Below, one piece after another: positions 36,849-48,854 of a stretch of 64,000 nucleotides of DNA; position 1 is the stretch's first letter; every line of letters begins with the position of its first letter. The position numbers and the translations under genes are program-made. The DNA is from Acanthopleura granulata. Lineage: Eukaryota > Mollusca > Polyplacophora > Chitonida > Chitonidae. Below the pieces are notes generated by a model. It did not search any database. It was given only the letters and a program-made list of their open reading frames with translations, and was not told the DNA's origin. The stretch is taken from the NCBI GenBank assembly GCA_016165875.1, contig JABBOT010000010.1:12983357-13047356 (forward strand). The letters run 5' to 3'.

Positions 36849-39083
36849 TGTCATGAAAGTTTTTCTGCTGACAACTATGTGAATTGTAATCAGGCCTTCG
36901 AACACTGTAGCTAAATACTTGCTACAAGCGGTAAACCCAATACCTGAGTTCCTGAACAACTTGTTCTGCTTACACCATCAATGGTGGATATATGACATAC
37001 TGCTTGTTCATTACTAAGTGATACCAAACAAAACTGGCACTGCTGATCTTGTGAGCAATTGGTCATGCAAGGAACCTGACCACATAATGGCTGAAACATT
37101 GCCACAATGGTGTTAAAGCAATACTGATTCATTCATTCAATGAACCTGTAGGCCTACGTCTTTTTTTCACGGGCTTTAGATGGTCTAAAGTTTTCTCCAG
37201 GAACTGCCATGTATTATGTATGTCTCCAGGGATTTTCAGACTGCAGGAGAGAATTTCAATGGACAAAAGACTTCCACTTTTGACAACATCCCACCAAGAT
37301 CGTTTTATTTACATCTTAAAGGTCAGGGCGACCCAGGAGAAAAAGCACATAGGTTAATTGACTGACCTCTACAAAAGCTGATTAACCCAAATCACTGAAG
37401 AAAAAAAAATTGTCTCAAAGAAAGATCACACATTTTTACAAAATGTGTGAGCCAGGGGAGAAACACAGAGATAAGACAAGTCTAAACGACTGTTGGGATG
37501 AATTACATGTTCCTCGATCTTCAGAGGGTAGCGTGCTTTCATAGCTCAGGAACCACAGCACAGAATCAGAATCATTCAGTCTTCTATGTGAAATATGTCC
37601 TTCTTTCCTCAGAAAGCCCAAAGAAATAATTTAAATTGTTTGTTATTAAGATGTAATGTGACTTCTTAGTTTAGTACAACGCATATGTTTTCTTTGTTAT
37701 TCTTAGTGTACTGTCACTTCTAAAACCATGAATGATCTAACAGCTTACAGAAAAATTTTGTCGTCTTGAAACACGGCATGAAAAATTACCACATCAAATG
37801 TGTGCAGGTATTGAAAGACAGATTACAAACATTACATGTATAAACACATCAACAAAAATGATAAATGCACAAAGAAGATACCCAGAAAATAGGACACACT
37901 GCAATGTTTCTGGCCGCTACATTAATATTTTGTTTGACAAATTCATTTAAAATGAATTATTTTATTACTTGATTGCTGTTTGAAAAACATTTTAAATTAT
38001 GGTGGTGACTGAAAATTCACAGTAAACAACGGAAATTTCTGGAGCTGCTGTTTTGGATATCCCCAAGGCAACATAATGGACGGCATGTCGATGGTTTCCT
38101 GTGGGCTGCATGCAAGACTGCACAGAGAGCATAACTGACCAGACAGTGTCATTAAGGCCTTAGTAAGATCCACTGGAATCTACAAAATGACACAGGATGG
38201 GATTGAACCTGCATGTAGCAATAAATCAGTAGCATATGCAGCACTTAGTCACAACCTGCTCCCCTTGTTGTGTACAGTGCAACTGACACAGTTTTCCAAA
38301 TATGAAAACAACACTATCTAATGAAAAGTGAACTAGCAGCCTGCATACATATTGTTTTTTTCTATTAAATGGGCTTCTTGCAATCAGACCATTTTTTTGG
38401 CCATGAAATGCAACTTTCACTACTCACTGAGCAAACGACTGTCATCGTGATGGGCCTAGACCTAAACAACTGGTGACGCCATAATTTATGCATTTACGGA
38501 TTGAAACTTAAGATTAATAAGCGTGTTCAATTTGTCAACCTATTTTAAACAAAAAATGACGATGTAGTCTGTGTCATATAAGTGGCTGTTTAAAGTAAAA
38601 CTAATATTTATGCAGCTGTAGTTTTCACTCATACATCATTTTTTCTTTTATGTAAGATGGCTTTCTGTTACTAGAGATCATTCCACGAAAATTCTCCTTT
38701 TGTCAAAAAGAAAGGTTTGTGTCTTGGTCTTTAATTCAGCTTCAATGCATTTCACACCTACTTTTCCAACCTTGGAATTGTCACGACAACATGTTGTCAT
38801 TAAAGACAGGAAATTGTGGCTTTGGGTATTATACTTCTTTTTATCAAAAAGTGCCACATGAATTTGAAACAAGTTTTCAGCTTCCAATTTTTAGGGATTC
38901 CACAAAAAACCCAACCCTTCAGGATATCAGGCATTTCTACACTCTAATAACTTCCTGTGTATAACATTTTTTGAGGAATGTAATTCAACACTTTAAACTC
39001 TTCATTCATACTACTCCACAATATATATGCAGCTGGGCAGGAATTTACTTAAGTTTTATTTGTCAACAACAATTATTTTTGAA
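36849..39083. other. No recognisable gene
   Basis: Unique AT-rich DNA. Minus-strand open frames at 37436-37621 and 38226-38420 lack domains and a coherent exon structure. Confidence 0.4.
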
Positions 39084-39358
39084 ACACCTATGTTATTGAT
39101 ATAACTGACATGTTTCCTGACAATAATTGTAAAATTCACAACTGAACAAAGAAGATAATTCTTGATTCAATGCCACACGGTTTCAATCTCTATCATATAT
39201 TATTTTTGCATGTTACTAATAACATCACCTATATTATTGATATAACTTTCTTCACTACCACATTTCCTGACAATAATTATAAAATTCACAACTGACCAAA
39301 GAAGATAATTCTTGATTCAACGCCACACAGTTTCAATCCCTATCATATATTATTTTTC
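39084..39358. repeat. Tandem duplication of about 135 bp
   Basis: A segment beginning CACCTATGTTATTGATATAA and ending CATATATTATTTTT recurs about 141 bases later with scattered differences. Shared blocks include TTTCCTGACAATAATT and GAAGATAATTCTTGATTCAA. Confidence 0.88.
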
Positions 39359-39978
39359 AATTATTATGCTGGAATGTCCATGTTTAATGTATGCACATAA
39401 ACACGTACGATGTTTACTTCTCCCATGCATTATGTAGTATACATATATATTATTTTCATGCTATATGAGAGAAGGCAATTAATTAAGTTGAAGTCTACCT
39501 TTGAAAAAGTATCCAAATGATACACACGTCATGGTAAATCAAACAGCCAGCTGTATAAATGCTATAACAGCATGAATCTATGCAACTGATCACACCTGGG
39601 TGTCGAACTACATCTGGCTGAAATACTCCCAACCATTCAAGATCGAAGGGAAGTAACCTACACCCATCAAAGCAGTCATTGAATATTGATCATCCAGAGT
39701 TATCCCTCTTCATCTGCATGTACATGAATAATAAACATACACAGATTGACTTTCCTTTCCTGTAAATAATTTGTAATTCTGATATACACGTAACATAGCT
39801 TATAGAACATATGTATATTCAAACTGGTGTTTTTTCTATACTCATTACCATTTCGCAATCACATATGACATCCCTCAGATTTAGCATACAAAAATGCGGA
39901 ATGCCTAAAAAGGACATTAAAAAAAAACAACAAAGAAAGATCATAGCTAATGAAGCATATGATACACAAATATAAACA

Positions 39979-40146
39979 CCTGGGCTCAGTTTTTACAATT
40001 TTTTTTTTATTTCTTTTTTGTTTAAGCAAGGTAACACTAAACTTTTGTAGAGTTTGAGTTACACCTTTTCCAGAAACAGTAAAAAAAAAAAAATTACTGA
40101 CCTACGCAATTTACCGACCTAAGGAAGTTTCATGAAACTGGGCCCA
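39979..40146. mobile_element. MITE-like element with GGGCCCAGTTT termini
   Basis: The left end CCTGGGCTCAGTTTTTAC and the right end, reverse-complemented TGGGCCCAGTTTCATGAAAC, form short imperfect terminal repeats around an AT-rich centre with long T and A runs. It belongs with the hairpin element at 58009-58139. Confidence 0.5.
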
Positions 40147-40618
40147 CAAGTATGCAGGTGATGTCCGTTAAAGGTGTCAAATGCTTGATTTGACTGATGA
40201 AATTAAAGACAAACTACACTGATACATGTCATGTTTTGTTTAATAATGCACTGTATAAACATATTCAAGTGTTTCCAAAGTTTTGTATTTTCAAAGCTGA
40301 AAATATTGCATAATTACCATGTGCACTTTTCCAGGGATCGCACTAAGCGCTGAGTTTGGCAAGTTTGATGACGTTGTAAAAAGCTTTACAAGTGAATTGA
40401 AATGATGTAGCAGCCTCAGTGATTTCATCCACTTACCTGGCTATCCTGTATCATGTAGCACTGCTTCTCAGGAAAGAAATCATTTACTCTTTTGCCACAC
40501 AAACTCATGTTAACTTACAGTGAATGTAAAGACCTAAACTTGTGTCCAACAATTGAATTTTAGCGCCATATATATATATGTCATTATGAAAGTATTATCT
40601 TTGGTGCTGAAAATGAAA

Positions 40619-41002
40619 GTAGAATATAATAGTGGAGTTTCGAGTTCGAACTCTTTTGTCACAGAAGATAAACAGAATTCAACTGTGTCATGTGACATTT
40701 CAAAAATGTCAGGCAATTTTGTTGATTTTAATTTACCAATTACGTGTCTTGTGTTAAGGAGGTACAAATGACCTCTCCTTCAATCAGGAGCATCCTAAAT
40801 TAAAAAACTTTCAGCTCTCCTTAATTCTCCCTATCGTACGTCTTGTCTAAATAACTTTTTTTGAAACTTCTTAGATGCCCATGTTATCGCAAATGTAATG
40901 AGAAATGGTTGGCTAACATTTTTGACAGGTCACATGGTACAGTAGGGCTTTTCTTGAATTTAGCAGTAAAAGAGTTCGAACTAGAAAACTCCCCTATTCT
41001 AC
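40619..41002. mobile_element. Foldback (long inverted repeat) element
   Basis: Arms of about 100 bp at 40619-40725 and 40908-41002 are imperfect inverted copies. GTAGAATA starts the left arm and TATTCTAC ends the right arm. GAGTTCGAACTC-type centres and GTCACATG blocks match between the arms. The arms translate, on opposite strands, to similar peptides (IFEMSHDTVEFCLSSVTKEF and IFDRSHGTVGLFLNLAVKEF). It abuts the possible 3' UTR of the MAM gene. Confidence 0.65.
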
Positions 41003-41091
41003 AAAACAAACCTCAGAACACTTTTCTACGATCGATAGAAATCTCTGTATCAGGTAAAATCAACAACTGATAACACTGAACACAGTTTTAG

Positions 41092-41097
41092 TTTATT
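41092..41097 (-). promoter_or_regulatory. Possible polyadenylation signal AATAAA
   Basis: A minus-strand AATAAA lies about 340 bases downstream of the in-frame TAG that would end the MAM gene. The distance is ordinary for a 3' UTR. The hexamer is common by chance in AT-rich DNA, so this is only supporting evidence for the terminal-exon model. Confidence 0.3.
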
Positions 41098-41446
41098 TGT
41101 CACAATCAGCACAGATGCAAGTTTTGCTACTTAAGACTGTGGTAATCATTTTTCCTAAAGTGAATTACAATTACAATCTGAAAACGTAAACATTAGAAAT
41201 GATTTTAAAAAAAAGACCACTTGATCCTTTGAAATACTTGTACTTGTCACTTTTGTCAGAGATTTTCCAGAAAAACATATATAGGACTGTTACTAAAAGC
41301 AATGAAGAAGTCAGAAACAGGTCGGGCATGGGTTGTCATGAAAACTTATCAAACTAGAGTGGAGCATGGCTACAAAACTCTTATTTGATAAGAACTACGC
41401 ACACGCAGAACTCTGTCAACCTTAAGATTTCATGCATTCTACTCAC

Positions 41447-41560
41447 TGTGGTTTAGCATGTCTCTCAACAGGCGGCACTGTTCCTTCAAACTGCCAGCAG
41501 AATCCTGACTGGTCAGATATTTATCATAATCTGCATAATATCGTCTGGTGGTGGAGATAA
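41447..41560 (-). CDS. Probable exon: tail after second MAM domain, possibly terminal
   Basis: The exon follows a very strong acceptor (TTTTTTTTTCAG). Its first two bases complete the split codon left by the preceding exon, giving Val. It then reads ISTTRRYYADYDKYLTSQDS and AGSLKEQCRLLRDMLNH. No known domain is recognised; it is charged and looks helical. Two endings are possible. A consensus donor (CACA|GTGAGT) would splice in phase 1, with the exon ending at 41447. If the donor is not used, the frame reads two more residues (SE) to TAG at 41439-41441. The nearest AATAAA on this strand is at 41092-41097. The exon call rests on splice sites, phase and open frame, not on homology. Confidence 0.6.
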
Positions 41561-41602
41561 CTGAAAAAAAAAGAAAGACATAAAGGTTTGGATTCTGATG
41601 TA

Positions 41603-41698
41603 TGTATTTACTTATTTAATTGATTGGTGTCTTACACCATGCTCAAGAATATTTCACTTATACAAAGGCAACAAGCATTATGGTGAGAGGAAACTGGA
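41603..41698 (-). mobile_element. SINE fragment in the last MAM-gene intron
   Basis: A TATTTACTTATTTAATTGAT tail complement is followed by GTGTCTTACACCATGCTCAA and AAGCATTATGGTGAGAGGAA. The rest is missing. It lies about 40 bases upstream of the tail exon's acceptor. Confidence 0.75.
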
Positions 41699-42335
41699 CC
41701 TGGGGAAAGTCTGGGGAAAGGTGAATGGTGGACCTCTCAGGTATGTACAATGAATATATATGTATACTGTTGAGTTTCTTCTACATCATGACTGATTATG
41801 AAACACAAACAATTTTATCAACATTTATGTCTGCATATGGCACTGGCTGGCTTTTTTCTCTTCATTTCAGTTTGGTTTTCAATCAGAAGTTTAACATTTT
41901 GAACTCACTGCAGAACAACTGAATGAAGGTTTAACCTTTACTACTCAGCATGAATTTTTGTCCGTATGCTGGTGGGTCAAAAAATCATTTGTACGTTTAT
42001 AATATCCTTTCTATCTTAACATGGCTAATTAACATGGGGACTTGTTGCAGGACTACACGAAACCAGCACTTGGTGTAGCATAGTGATTAACAGTGAGACA
42101 GCTAGAGACAGTGAAGTGAAATGATAAAGGGATGATCTGGTAGGTATTTAGTTATGGTTACATAATGGTTCCGTGTAACTTATCAGCATAGGCCAATTAC
42201 ACGTGAAACAGCTCCACACACACCCACAATTTACATGAATTCTGTCTGTTAACACTCTCTGTTTAGCCAGTTAATTAAGAGAATAAATGAACCCAAGCAT
42301 TATAGGTAGAAAGCTTCTTACTATTCTTTGATATA

Positions 42336-42425
42336 ATTTTTTTACTTGATTGTTGTATAGTGCCAAATTCAAAGAATTTTCCACTTCTTTGCTGGAAGCC
42401 AGCACATTATGGATAGAGGAAACTG
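42336..42425 (-). mobile_element. SINE fragment, diverged
   Basis: TTTTTTTACTTGATTGTTGT followed by CAAAGAATTTTCCACTTC and CCAGCACATTATGGATAG is a worn version of the family's tail and central block. Confidence 0.5.
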
Positions 42426-42943
42426 GCCTGCCTGGAGTAAATCAACAACCTCTGGCAAATTATAACACTGAAATATTTCTTGGTATGCAGAGCAAGCCAT
42501 CTCCAGGAAAAACTTGATGTAAGGCTTAACTGAACAGAAGAGAGCAGAATTGATTGTTTACTACCCCAAGGCTCACAGAACAATAGGAGTAGGCAATCTT
42601 TCAAATCACCTGATCATGACTATTGTTTACTTTTTACTTTCTATGTTACACTAAACAAACGTAATGAAACACAGCATCCCATGCGATGTTTTGGTGAATG
42701 TCATTCAATACCACTAGACTGGCTCTTAATTAATACCATGTTCAATTTTTCGCTCCCATGATGGTCATCAGGGGCAAAGATTATGCATCGCACTCAACAA
42801 ACCTCCTGACTTAAAGGTGCAGCCAATCCAGTCCAGGCAGAGTTCAAACCTGCAGGATTAATGGTGAAGATATCCCTATTACAGCTGGCAACAATATTAA
42901 AATGGGGAATAAACCAGGCAATGTATAGATTTGTGAATGTTAC

Positions 42944-43044
42944 CTCTGCCAAAGCAAGCCGGGGCCAGAGCAATGTCATCCAGTGCAAAGTCTGCCAGGT
43001 GTCCATCATTCAAGCTCTTTGCCGCGGTGAAGCGCAGCCTGAAA
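42944..43044 (-). CDS. Exon: C-terminal part of second MAM domain
   Basis: This 101-base exon ends at AGAG|GTAACA in phase 1. After a split Pro codon it reads FRLRFTAAKSLNDGHLADFA and then LDDIALAPACFGR. This is the FxxxFxA strand and the A-L-D-D-I..C signature that close a MAM domain, with the fourth cysteine. The acceptor chosen is TGTCAG at 43045-43046. A second AG six bases downstream would break the frame. The acceptor lacks a normal pyrimidine tract: a (TG)n run stands in its place. Confidence 0.9.
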
Positions 43045-43047
43045 CTG

Positions 43048-43065
43048 ACAACACACACACACACA
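43048..43065. repeat. (AC)n microsatellite at an acceptor
   Basis: An AC run on the plus strand ends just before the acceptor of exon 42944-43044. In the minus-strand transcript it is a (UG)n tract. Confidence 0.9.
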
Positions 43066-43114
43066 TAAGCTAGTGCAGGCATCACAAACAGGCCAATAAA
43101 AGGTATAGATTTGA

Positions 43115-43222
43115 TTCAGATTTTATGCCAACAAGATGCTGGCCACCAGTGTATAAGCAGCATGAGTTCTTCAGTGCGGCGTAAAACACCAATGAAAATA
43201 ATCAATCAATCAATCAATCACA
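43115..43222 (+). mobile_element. SINE 3' fragment
   Basis: TTCTTCAGTGCGGCGTAAAA and CACCAATGAAAATAATCAAT with a (CAAT)n run are the family's tail region. The upstream GATGCTGGCCACC is part of the central block. Confidence 0.65.
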
Positions 43223-45202
43223 ACAGCCATGAGGTTCATGTTTGCACCCACTAAACTAGCTATCTCCATCGGCAGCAACATACACCAGATAGCCCTCTGA
43301 CCACAAATGGATCAGCAGGGAATTTCACTGGATCACAGCACATCTTTGTTCATGGGTCAGTGATGCAATTGATCTGCAAATTCCAGAGAATTCCCTCATC
43401 ATTTTCCATTCAAAAGCTATCAGCTCACATGTAAATCACTGAATGTTGTCCAAGTACAGGCACAACAAAAAAACTAACATGTTTATTCACTTTTTTTCTT
43501 TCAAATTTCACCTTGCTCAAGGCACGACGCTCTTTTACGCACTTCATTCAAACCTTTCCGGATTGCCCCTAGATTCTATTACCAACAGATTCCGCTTTCT
43601 TTTTTTGCCCTTTCTGTCCATGTCAGTTCACCGCTGCACTAGTAACAAAGCTCAATTCACATGCAGATATATCAGAATCTGTCCATATTTTCATCTATGA
43701 AAACGTAACTTATTTCAATAAAATTCATCTCGGTACTTGATTCTGACAATACAAGCATATTGGCCAGGTTAGAGGAACATAGAGCTTAGACAAAATTTAC
43801 TTACGAGTCTTTGTTTGGAAATAACTCATGCCTTTGAAATCTAACTCGCTGGGCTGGCTTCTTGTTGAACTTCCTCACAAATTTGATTTACATAATATCT
43901 GACTTTATCTCAGAGAGGTTTTCTGTGCTAATCTGTCCTTCATTTGAACCCACAGCCTGACTCTAACTGAACTGATTAAGATCAATGCTAGGTACCACAA
44001 ATCTCTTCTGAAACTTCGAGCCCCTTAAAAATATTCTAGCATGGGGTTCTTCTTAACAGTGCCATTTATTCTTTTTATCAGGTTTGAACTTTGTACTTGA
44101 AAATTTTTTGCATCTTTGACATCAGGGGCAAAAATCATGATGCCTACATGCTGCAGATGAAGGGGCATCAGGACTGGATCTTAGCCTGCAACCACACCAG
44201 CTATCTGGTGACCAACTGAACGTGACGGGGATAGCAATACAGGTTACACAGACCGTGACTAGGATAGCAATATATGTTATGCAGGCATGATTCGAGCCAA
44301 TTCAAGCAATTCAGTTCAAGAGTTGATGAATGCTGGGGTCTTGATTGGATAACACTGCCAAACAGCCAGTGTAGGTTGTTCATCAAATTTCTACAATGTT
44401 ACTTTACACAGAATTTTATTTTCTTTGGACAGAGCTGAAAACCTTTTGCCCAAGCTTACTACCCATCCCACTGAAGGTTACCAAATGACAAAATGCTATT
44501 ACGTCAAAACAACAACAACAACAACAACGACAAAACACTGGTGATCATGCTACAGTAGGTTGATTTTTTGATATATTGTAAAGAAAAGTCCAAACTGTAT
44601 GTGGTGGCCTAGCTTGGGTCCCCACAAATGTTTGGGAATGACATACTTTGGGGGTTGAAGCTGATAAATATTCATCAACAGAAAGGAATGTCAGTGTGGT
44701 CAGGTAAAACCTCAGCCAGAGATGGCAAAACATTTCATATAGCTGGAGTGACATGTTGGCAGAGTGAACTTCAAGCATTTGCTGTACATAAGTAACACTT
44801 AGCCTTAAGTGTTTGGTACAATAAAAGTCTAGCTCTGTACTCACCATCAAATGGACAATATATCTGTTCGGAAGTGCAACTGCCTGTAGTAATGTTCGTT
44901 ATATGACATAAATCATCTTTTTTCGAAGATAAGTTGGCAGTGATGCAAGCAACAGATATAAATGGATGGGTGAGCGGACTGGGGAGGGACAGTCTAGACC
45001 TAGCTGTGTTTGCCCTGGCTACACCCCATCAAATACAAGTATGATGGCCAACATTTATCATAGAGGACAATAAATTATTGGGCTCTCTGTAAAGGCAGAT
45101 CAGGATAAACATTACTGTACTCTTGCCTGCTGTAGCCATCTTATATTGGGTTAATTACGTGATTGGACAGAAAAGGCTGGCTAATGGCAGGAATTAGCTT
45201 AC
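43223..45202. other. Intron DNA of the MAM gene
   Basis: The sequence between the exons at 42944-43044 and 45203-45366 holds no further exon I can support. It is unique AT-rich DNA. Confidence 0.5.
44506..44531. repeat. (CAA)n microsatellite
   Basis: Short run of CAA/ACA triplets. Confidence 0.8.
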
Positions 45203-45366
45203 GGCTCATTGATTTCCGTTAAGTTGACCCTCTGCATTTTCCATACGTTGTTCTTCCACATGTTGTCAATCCACAAGTCTTTGGGTTCTCTGTCGGAACA
45301 GGGAAACACCGCAGACAGGGACAGTTTGTAAGCATCAAACCCGAACTTGTGATAGGCAAACGTCAC
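45203..45366 (-). CDS. Exon: beta-strand core of second MAM domain
   Basis: This 164-base exon follows CTTATTTCCAG and ends at GAGCC|GTAAGC in phase 2. It starts VTFAYHKFGFDAYKLSLSAV, which matches the CLxFxYxMxGxxxxxLxV strand pair that follows the third MAM cysteine. It continues through DLWIDNMWKNNVWKMQRVNL, matching the LW...W...V.L strand. An insertion with an extra cysteine (VFPCSDREPK) makes this domain somewhat longer than the usual 160-170 residues. NLT near the end is a potential glycosylation site. Confidence 0.92.
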
Positions 45367-45766
45367 CTGGAAATAAGTGATAATTAGTTGCTGAGACATT
45401 GGTCATTACTCATATTTTCGCAAACATTAAACAGCACCATTATATCAATTTGTATGTTTATTGTTTTAAACACCCGGTGAAAGTTATTACCCCTGTGGCT
45501 TACACGCTCATGTATAGAAATGATTTATGGTAATTAAATATTAGAAACAAATAAGCGGAACAAGTACAGTAAAGAAGGCAAACTTTAACAATTACTTTAC
45601 CAAAAAGTCTCAGCTGCAAATTAAGCTTAGAGAATTTCATCAGTTCTAATGACAGGCAACAATTCTTAAGGAAAGTTTTACCAAACCGTTTTTCATGCAT
45701 TTCTAAAAAATACTTCTTCGTGAACAATACTTGGTGATACAAAAAAGCCTGCATAATAGAACAAAC

Positions 45767-45912
45767 CTGGCACAAACCATGCATCCCGCCTTTCCATCCA
45801 GAATGGGACTGACTCTCTTGTGGAGGAGGAAGAAACAGTCTACTGTCAAGCTGAGCATGTGGATTTCTCCCCTTCGGAACTTTTGTATCAGCTTCGATGT
45901 ACATATAATAAC
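45767..45912 (-). CDS. Exon: central part of second MAM domain
   Basis: This 146-base exon lies after the acceptor GCGTTTCCAG and ends at CAG|GTTTGT in phase 0. It begins with the MAM motif GYYMYIEADTKVPKG, where the G is split across the junction. It continues through ALDSRLFLPPP-like residues (seen as AQLDSRLFLPPPQ) to HGLCQ, with the third conserved cysteine of the domain. The same frame stays open into the intron by chance, giving a 156-codon open frame that is not itself a gene. Confidence 0.92.
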
Positions 45913-46596
45913 CTGGAAACGCACAGATACATACTTTTTTATCCGACAACAAAAGTGTGCATCTTTTCACTCAGACACAAGCAATTATTCAGTCTTATTC
46001 AAGTGAAGAAAACCCATACGAAAGGCAAAGTGTCATCCAATGAAATGTTGGGACAAATTTTTAAACACACTGAGAGCTGCATGCTATTATCAGCCCAAAT
46101 TATCCAACATAATAAAAGACTACAATCACACTTGAACTCACAACAGCTGTATTGGTAAGAGGTTCAAGAGTCATTATGCTTTGCTCACTGCACTAGCCCC
46201 TTTGGCCACGATAGACCCACAAATACATAAATACCGATGGACTTTTTGACACTGGAGTACAATACAGGTACTTTGGCTTTTCCGTATATTTCACAGCTGT
46301 TTACTGTGCATTAATTTCCCCGATGCCTTAACTTCCCATACTCTGAGAACCAAGTCAAGAGAAGTTTGTCTGATTTTATTTTCAGCATTATTCAAGGCCT
46401 ACCTGGATTTCAGAATTACAATCTTCAGCGTTAACCTATGTGTATATCCAGTACGCATACCAACCATCGCTTATAAGACAAAATGTATATATGTTTCATG
46501 TATCTTTCGTCAACACACATCAAGAAGAAATCATAGCCTCCAGTGTGTCCACAAGGCATACATGTAATCTCCTCCCCCACTCCTTGACAAGCTCAC

Positions 46597-46764
46597 CTTG
46601 GTCAGTCTTTGAGGTGTGATCCTCATGTGGCCCAGTGTTCTTGGACGGGGTGGGACCCCTGTTCATCAGCCAGGTCAGGTTACTGTGATCAGAGTAAGGT
46701 CCAGCGTGCCAGCCGCACGTCGACTTCTCATCAAAGGTACAATAATGATATGCTGGCAGGTAAT
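46597..46764 (-). CDS. Exon: start of second MAM domain
   Basis: This 168-base exon follows a T-rich acceptor (TTTTTTTTAG) and ends at AAG|GTGAGC. After a split Asp codon it reads YLPAYHYCTFDEKSTCGWHA and later NLTWLMNRGPTPSKNTGPHE, then DHTSKTDQ. The CxFDExxxCGW opening and the GPTPxxxTGPxxDHT stretch are the most diagnostic parts of a MAM domain. The linker from the previous MAM domain is only about ten residues, so the two domains are in direct tandem. NLT is a potential glycosylation site. Phase-1 introns flank the exon on both sides. Confidence 0.93.
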
Positions 46765-48854
46765 CTAAAAAAAAGATCAGCAAACTTACCAACATTTTGT
46801 CCTGAAGTTTGGAGGTGATTTTACAAGTTGTACAATTAAATTTTTGTAAAGCCTAGTTGCCTATTCCTGTTAAATTTTAGTGCAGTACTGTGGCACATTG
46901 TATATGTCACAAACTGTTGAGTAACAGATAATTCATTTGCCTTAATATGATTTAACGCTATCTGCACTGTACTCAGTTTCTAATCAGAAACTGTCTTCCT
47001 ATTAAAGTGACTACATGCCAAGCAAAAGTATAGATCTTCCACATACAATGGGCATATGGCTGAAGCTGGACAATGTCATCCACAAATGATCAGCAGAGCG
47101 TGGACGGATGGTGCGGCCACTGCCGGTGCGTTATAATATCGTATGTGTTAATACATTATCCTCCAGCCGCCATCCAACCAGGACTCAATCGGCTCCACAG
47201 ATTCTTAAATCCAACATATCATAGAAGGATTAGCATAATAAGGGAAATAACTCTGGGACACATTATTACATGCCAATAAAGAAACCATGATAGCTTTATA
47301 CCACACAGCTTTTGCAATCAGGCATCATTTTTATTACACCTTTACACAAATATGCAGTTTATCTGAGGTGTAGCACAGATGTGCAACCGACAGTTATTAA
47401 GGTGTATTCCAGGTGCACGAGGTGAACTCGGATCCGTATGTGGGCAGTAGTGAGTGCCACTCTTAATATCTTGTACACTAATACAAGTCCTTTCCTGGGA
47501 CAATACAAATGTATATATATAATGACACAGCAAGGCCATTTCATGACGTAAGTCCATCAGTAATAACCCTTGTATTTATTGCACACATGACCTCCTACAG
47601 CTTCAGTTGTGGGTGATCAACTATAAGAACAGAATACAGATTAACATGTGCTGAAACTCACTTTGTTTCAACAAAGCACACCTGCACCTAACTGAAAGAG
47701 ACAGACTGTTGCGGACAGGTGTAGGTGACACGGACAATTAACACTTTATACTAACAGCTGACATTTTTGTGAATGAATTATTTAAGAGTGCCTACGAGGT
47801 TGTGTGATCACAATGAACATTCAGCCAAAGTTGCTGTGCAAGAAGACTTACCTGCTATTTATCAACATGCTTTTCCACAGCTTAGACTGCACCAATTTGA
47901 ATAGTCGCTTTACATGCCAGGGCGGAATAAATATTTACCCCTTTTCAATGGAGCTATAGAAATGAAATTAAAACTTGTCTAATTTGTCACATGTGGACTG
48001 TCTCAGTGATTTTTCCGGCTGAAGACATATTTATGTGATCAAAAACCATAAAGATCAGGAAAATTGTAAAAAAAAAAAAAACATCTCCATAAAAAGCAGG
48101 ATTGTCATTTTATTTTTAATTTTGAGTTTTTGGATTTTTAATGTGAGTTCACTTAAAAAACACAAAATATAACTGGTGTGGCCTTATGCTCTGCCTGATC
48201 CAGGTCACAGATGCTCAAATGTACCATCCAGTGAGCTAATAAGCCAAAAAGTGGACATCCAGCTCAATGCACAAGCTGACTGGCTGACGCTGCACATACC
48301 CAGAGACGGCTGATCACATCTTGTGTGGTATTAAGGCAATAAGGAGATAGGAGAATCAGTTACCTAATCATGTCATATCAGTACACGCAATGCAATACAC
48401 ACGAGAACACGAAGGCGAGCTAACTGTCCCTAGGCGTGTCGTAATGTGTCAAAGGATCAGCAAGGGTCGTGATACAAACTCACGATATTTCAGGTCATAC
48501 ATCACGAAACAGGAAGTTCAATGACACGAAACCTGACAAGATAATTTTTTTTTCTAAGGTGAAATTTTCCAGAATGCAATATTCTCAACTAGGTGTGATT
48601 TAATAGTTTAAACCAATCCCAAATTGCTATAAGCTACCTAATAAATTGTCATATGTGTGCCTAATTTGATATCAGAACATTTCAGACATTGCCAATCTGT
48701 CACCGCTGAGGCCATCCAGTGTGATACATGTCACTCTCCTTTACTAACCCTAAAACCAATCCCAGAAAGCCTACAGCCAGGAAACCTAACCTGGCCACTA
48801 TTTTTTTGCCCTTCTTAAAAATCATCATTCTCATAAACCTAGCAGCTTCATACA
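46765..48854. other. Part of the 10.9 kb intron of the MAM gene
   Basis: No additional exon is supported. A minus-strand cysteine-containing frame at 47342-47490 after a CCCAG acceptor was considered, but it has no donor and no recognisable domain. Confidence 0.45.

Noticed and set aside
45500..45970. 156-codon open frame on the minus strand as a stand-alone gene
   Set aside because: Only its middle (45767-45912) is a MAM exon with matching splice sites. The rest is intron that happens to stay open.
47342..47557. Cysteine-containing minus-strand frame after a CCCAG acceptor
   Set aside because: No donor before the stop, no recognisable cysteine-rich module, and all three frames are partly open.
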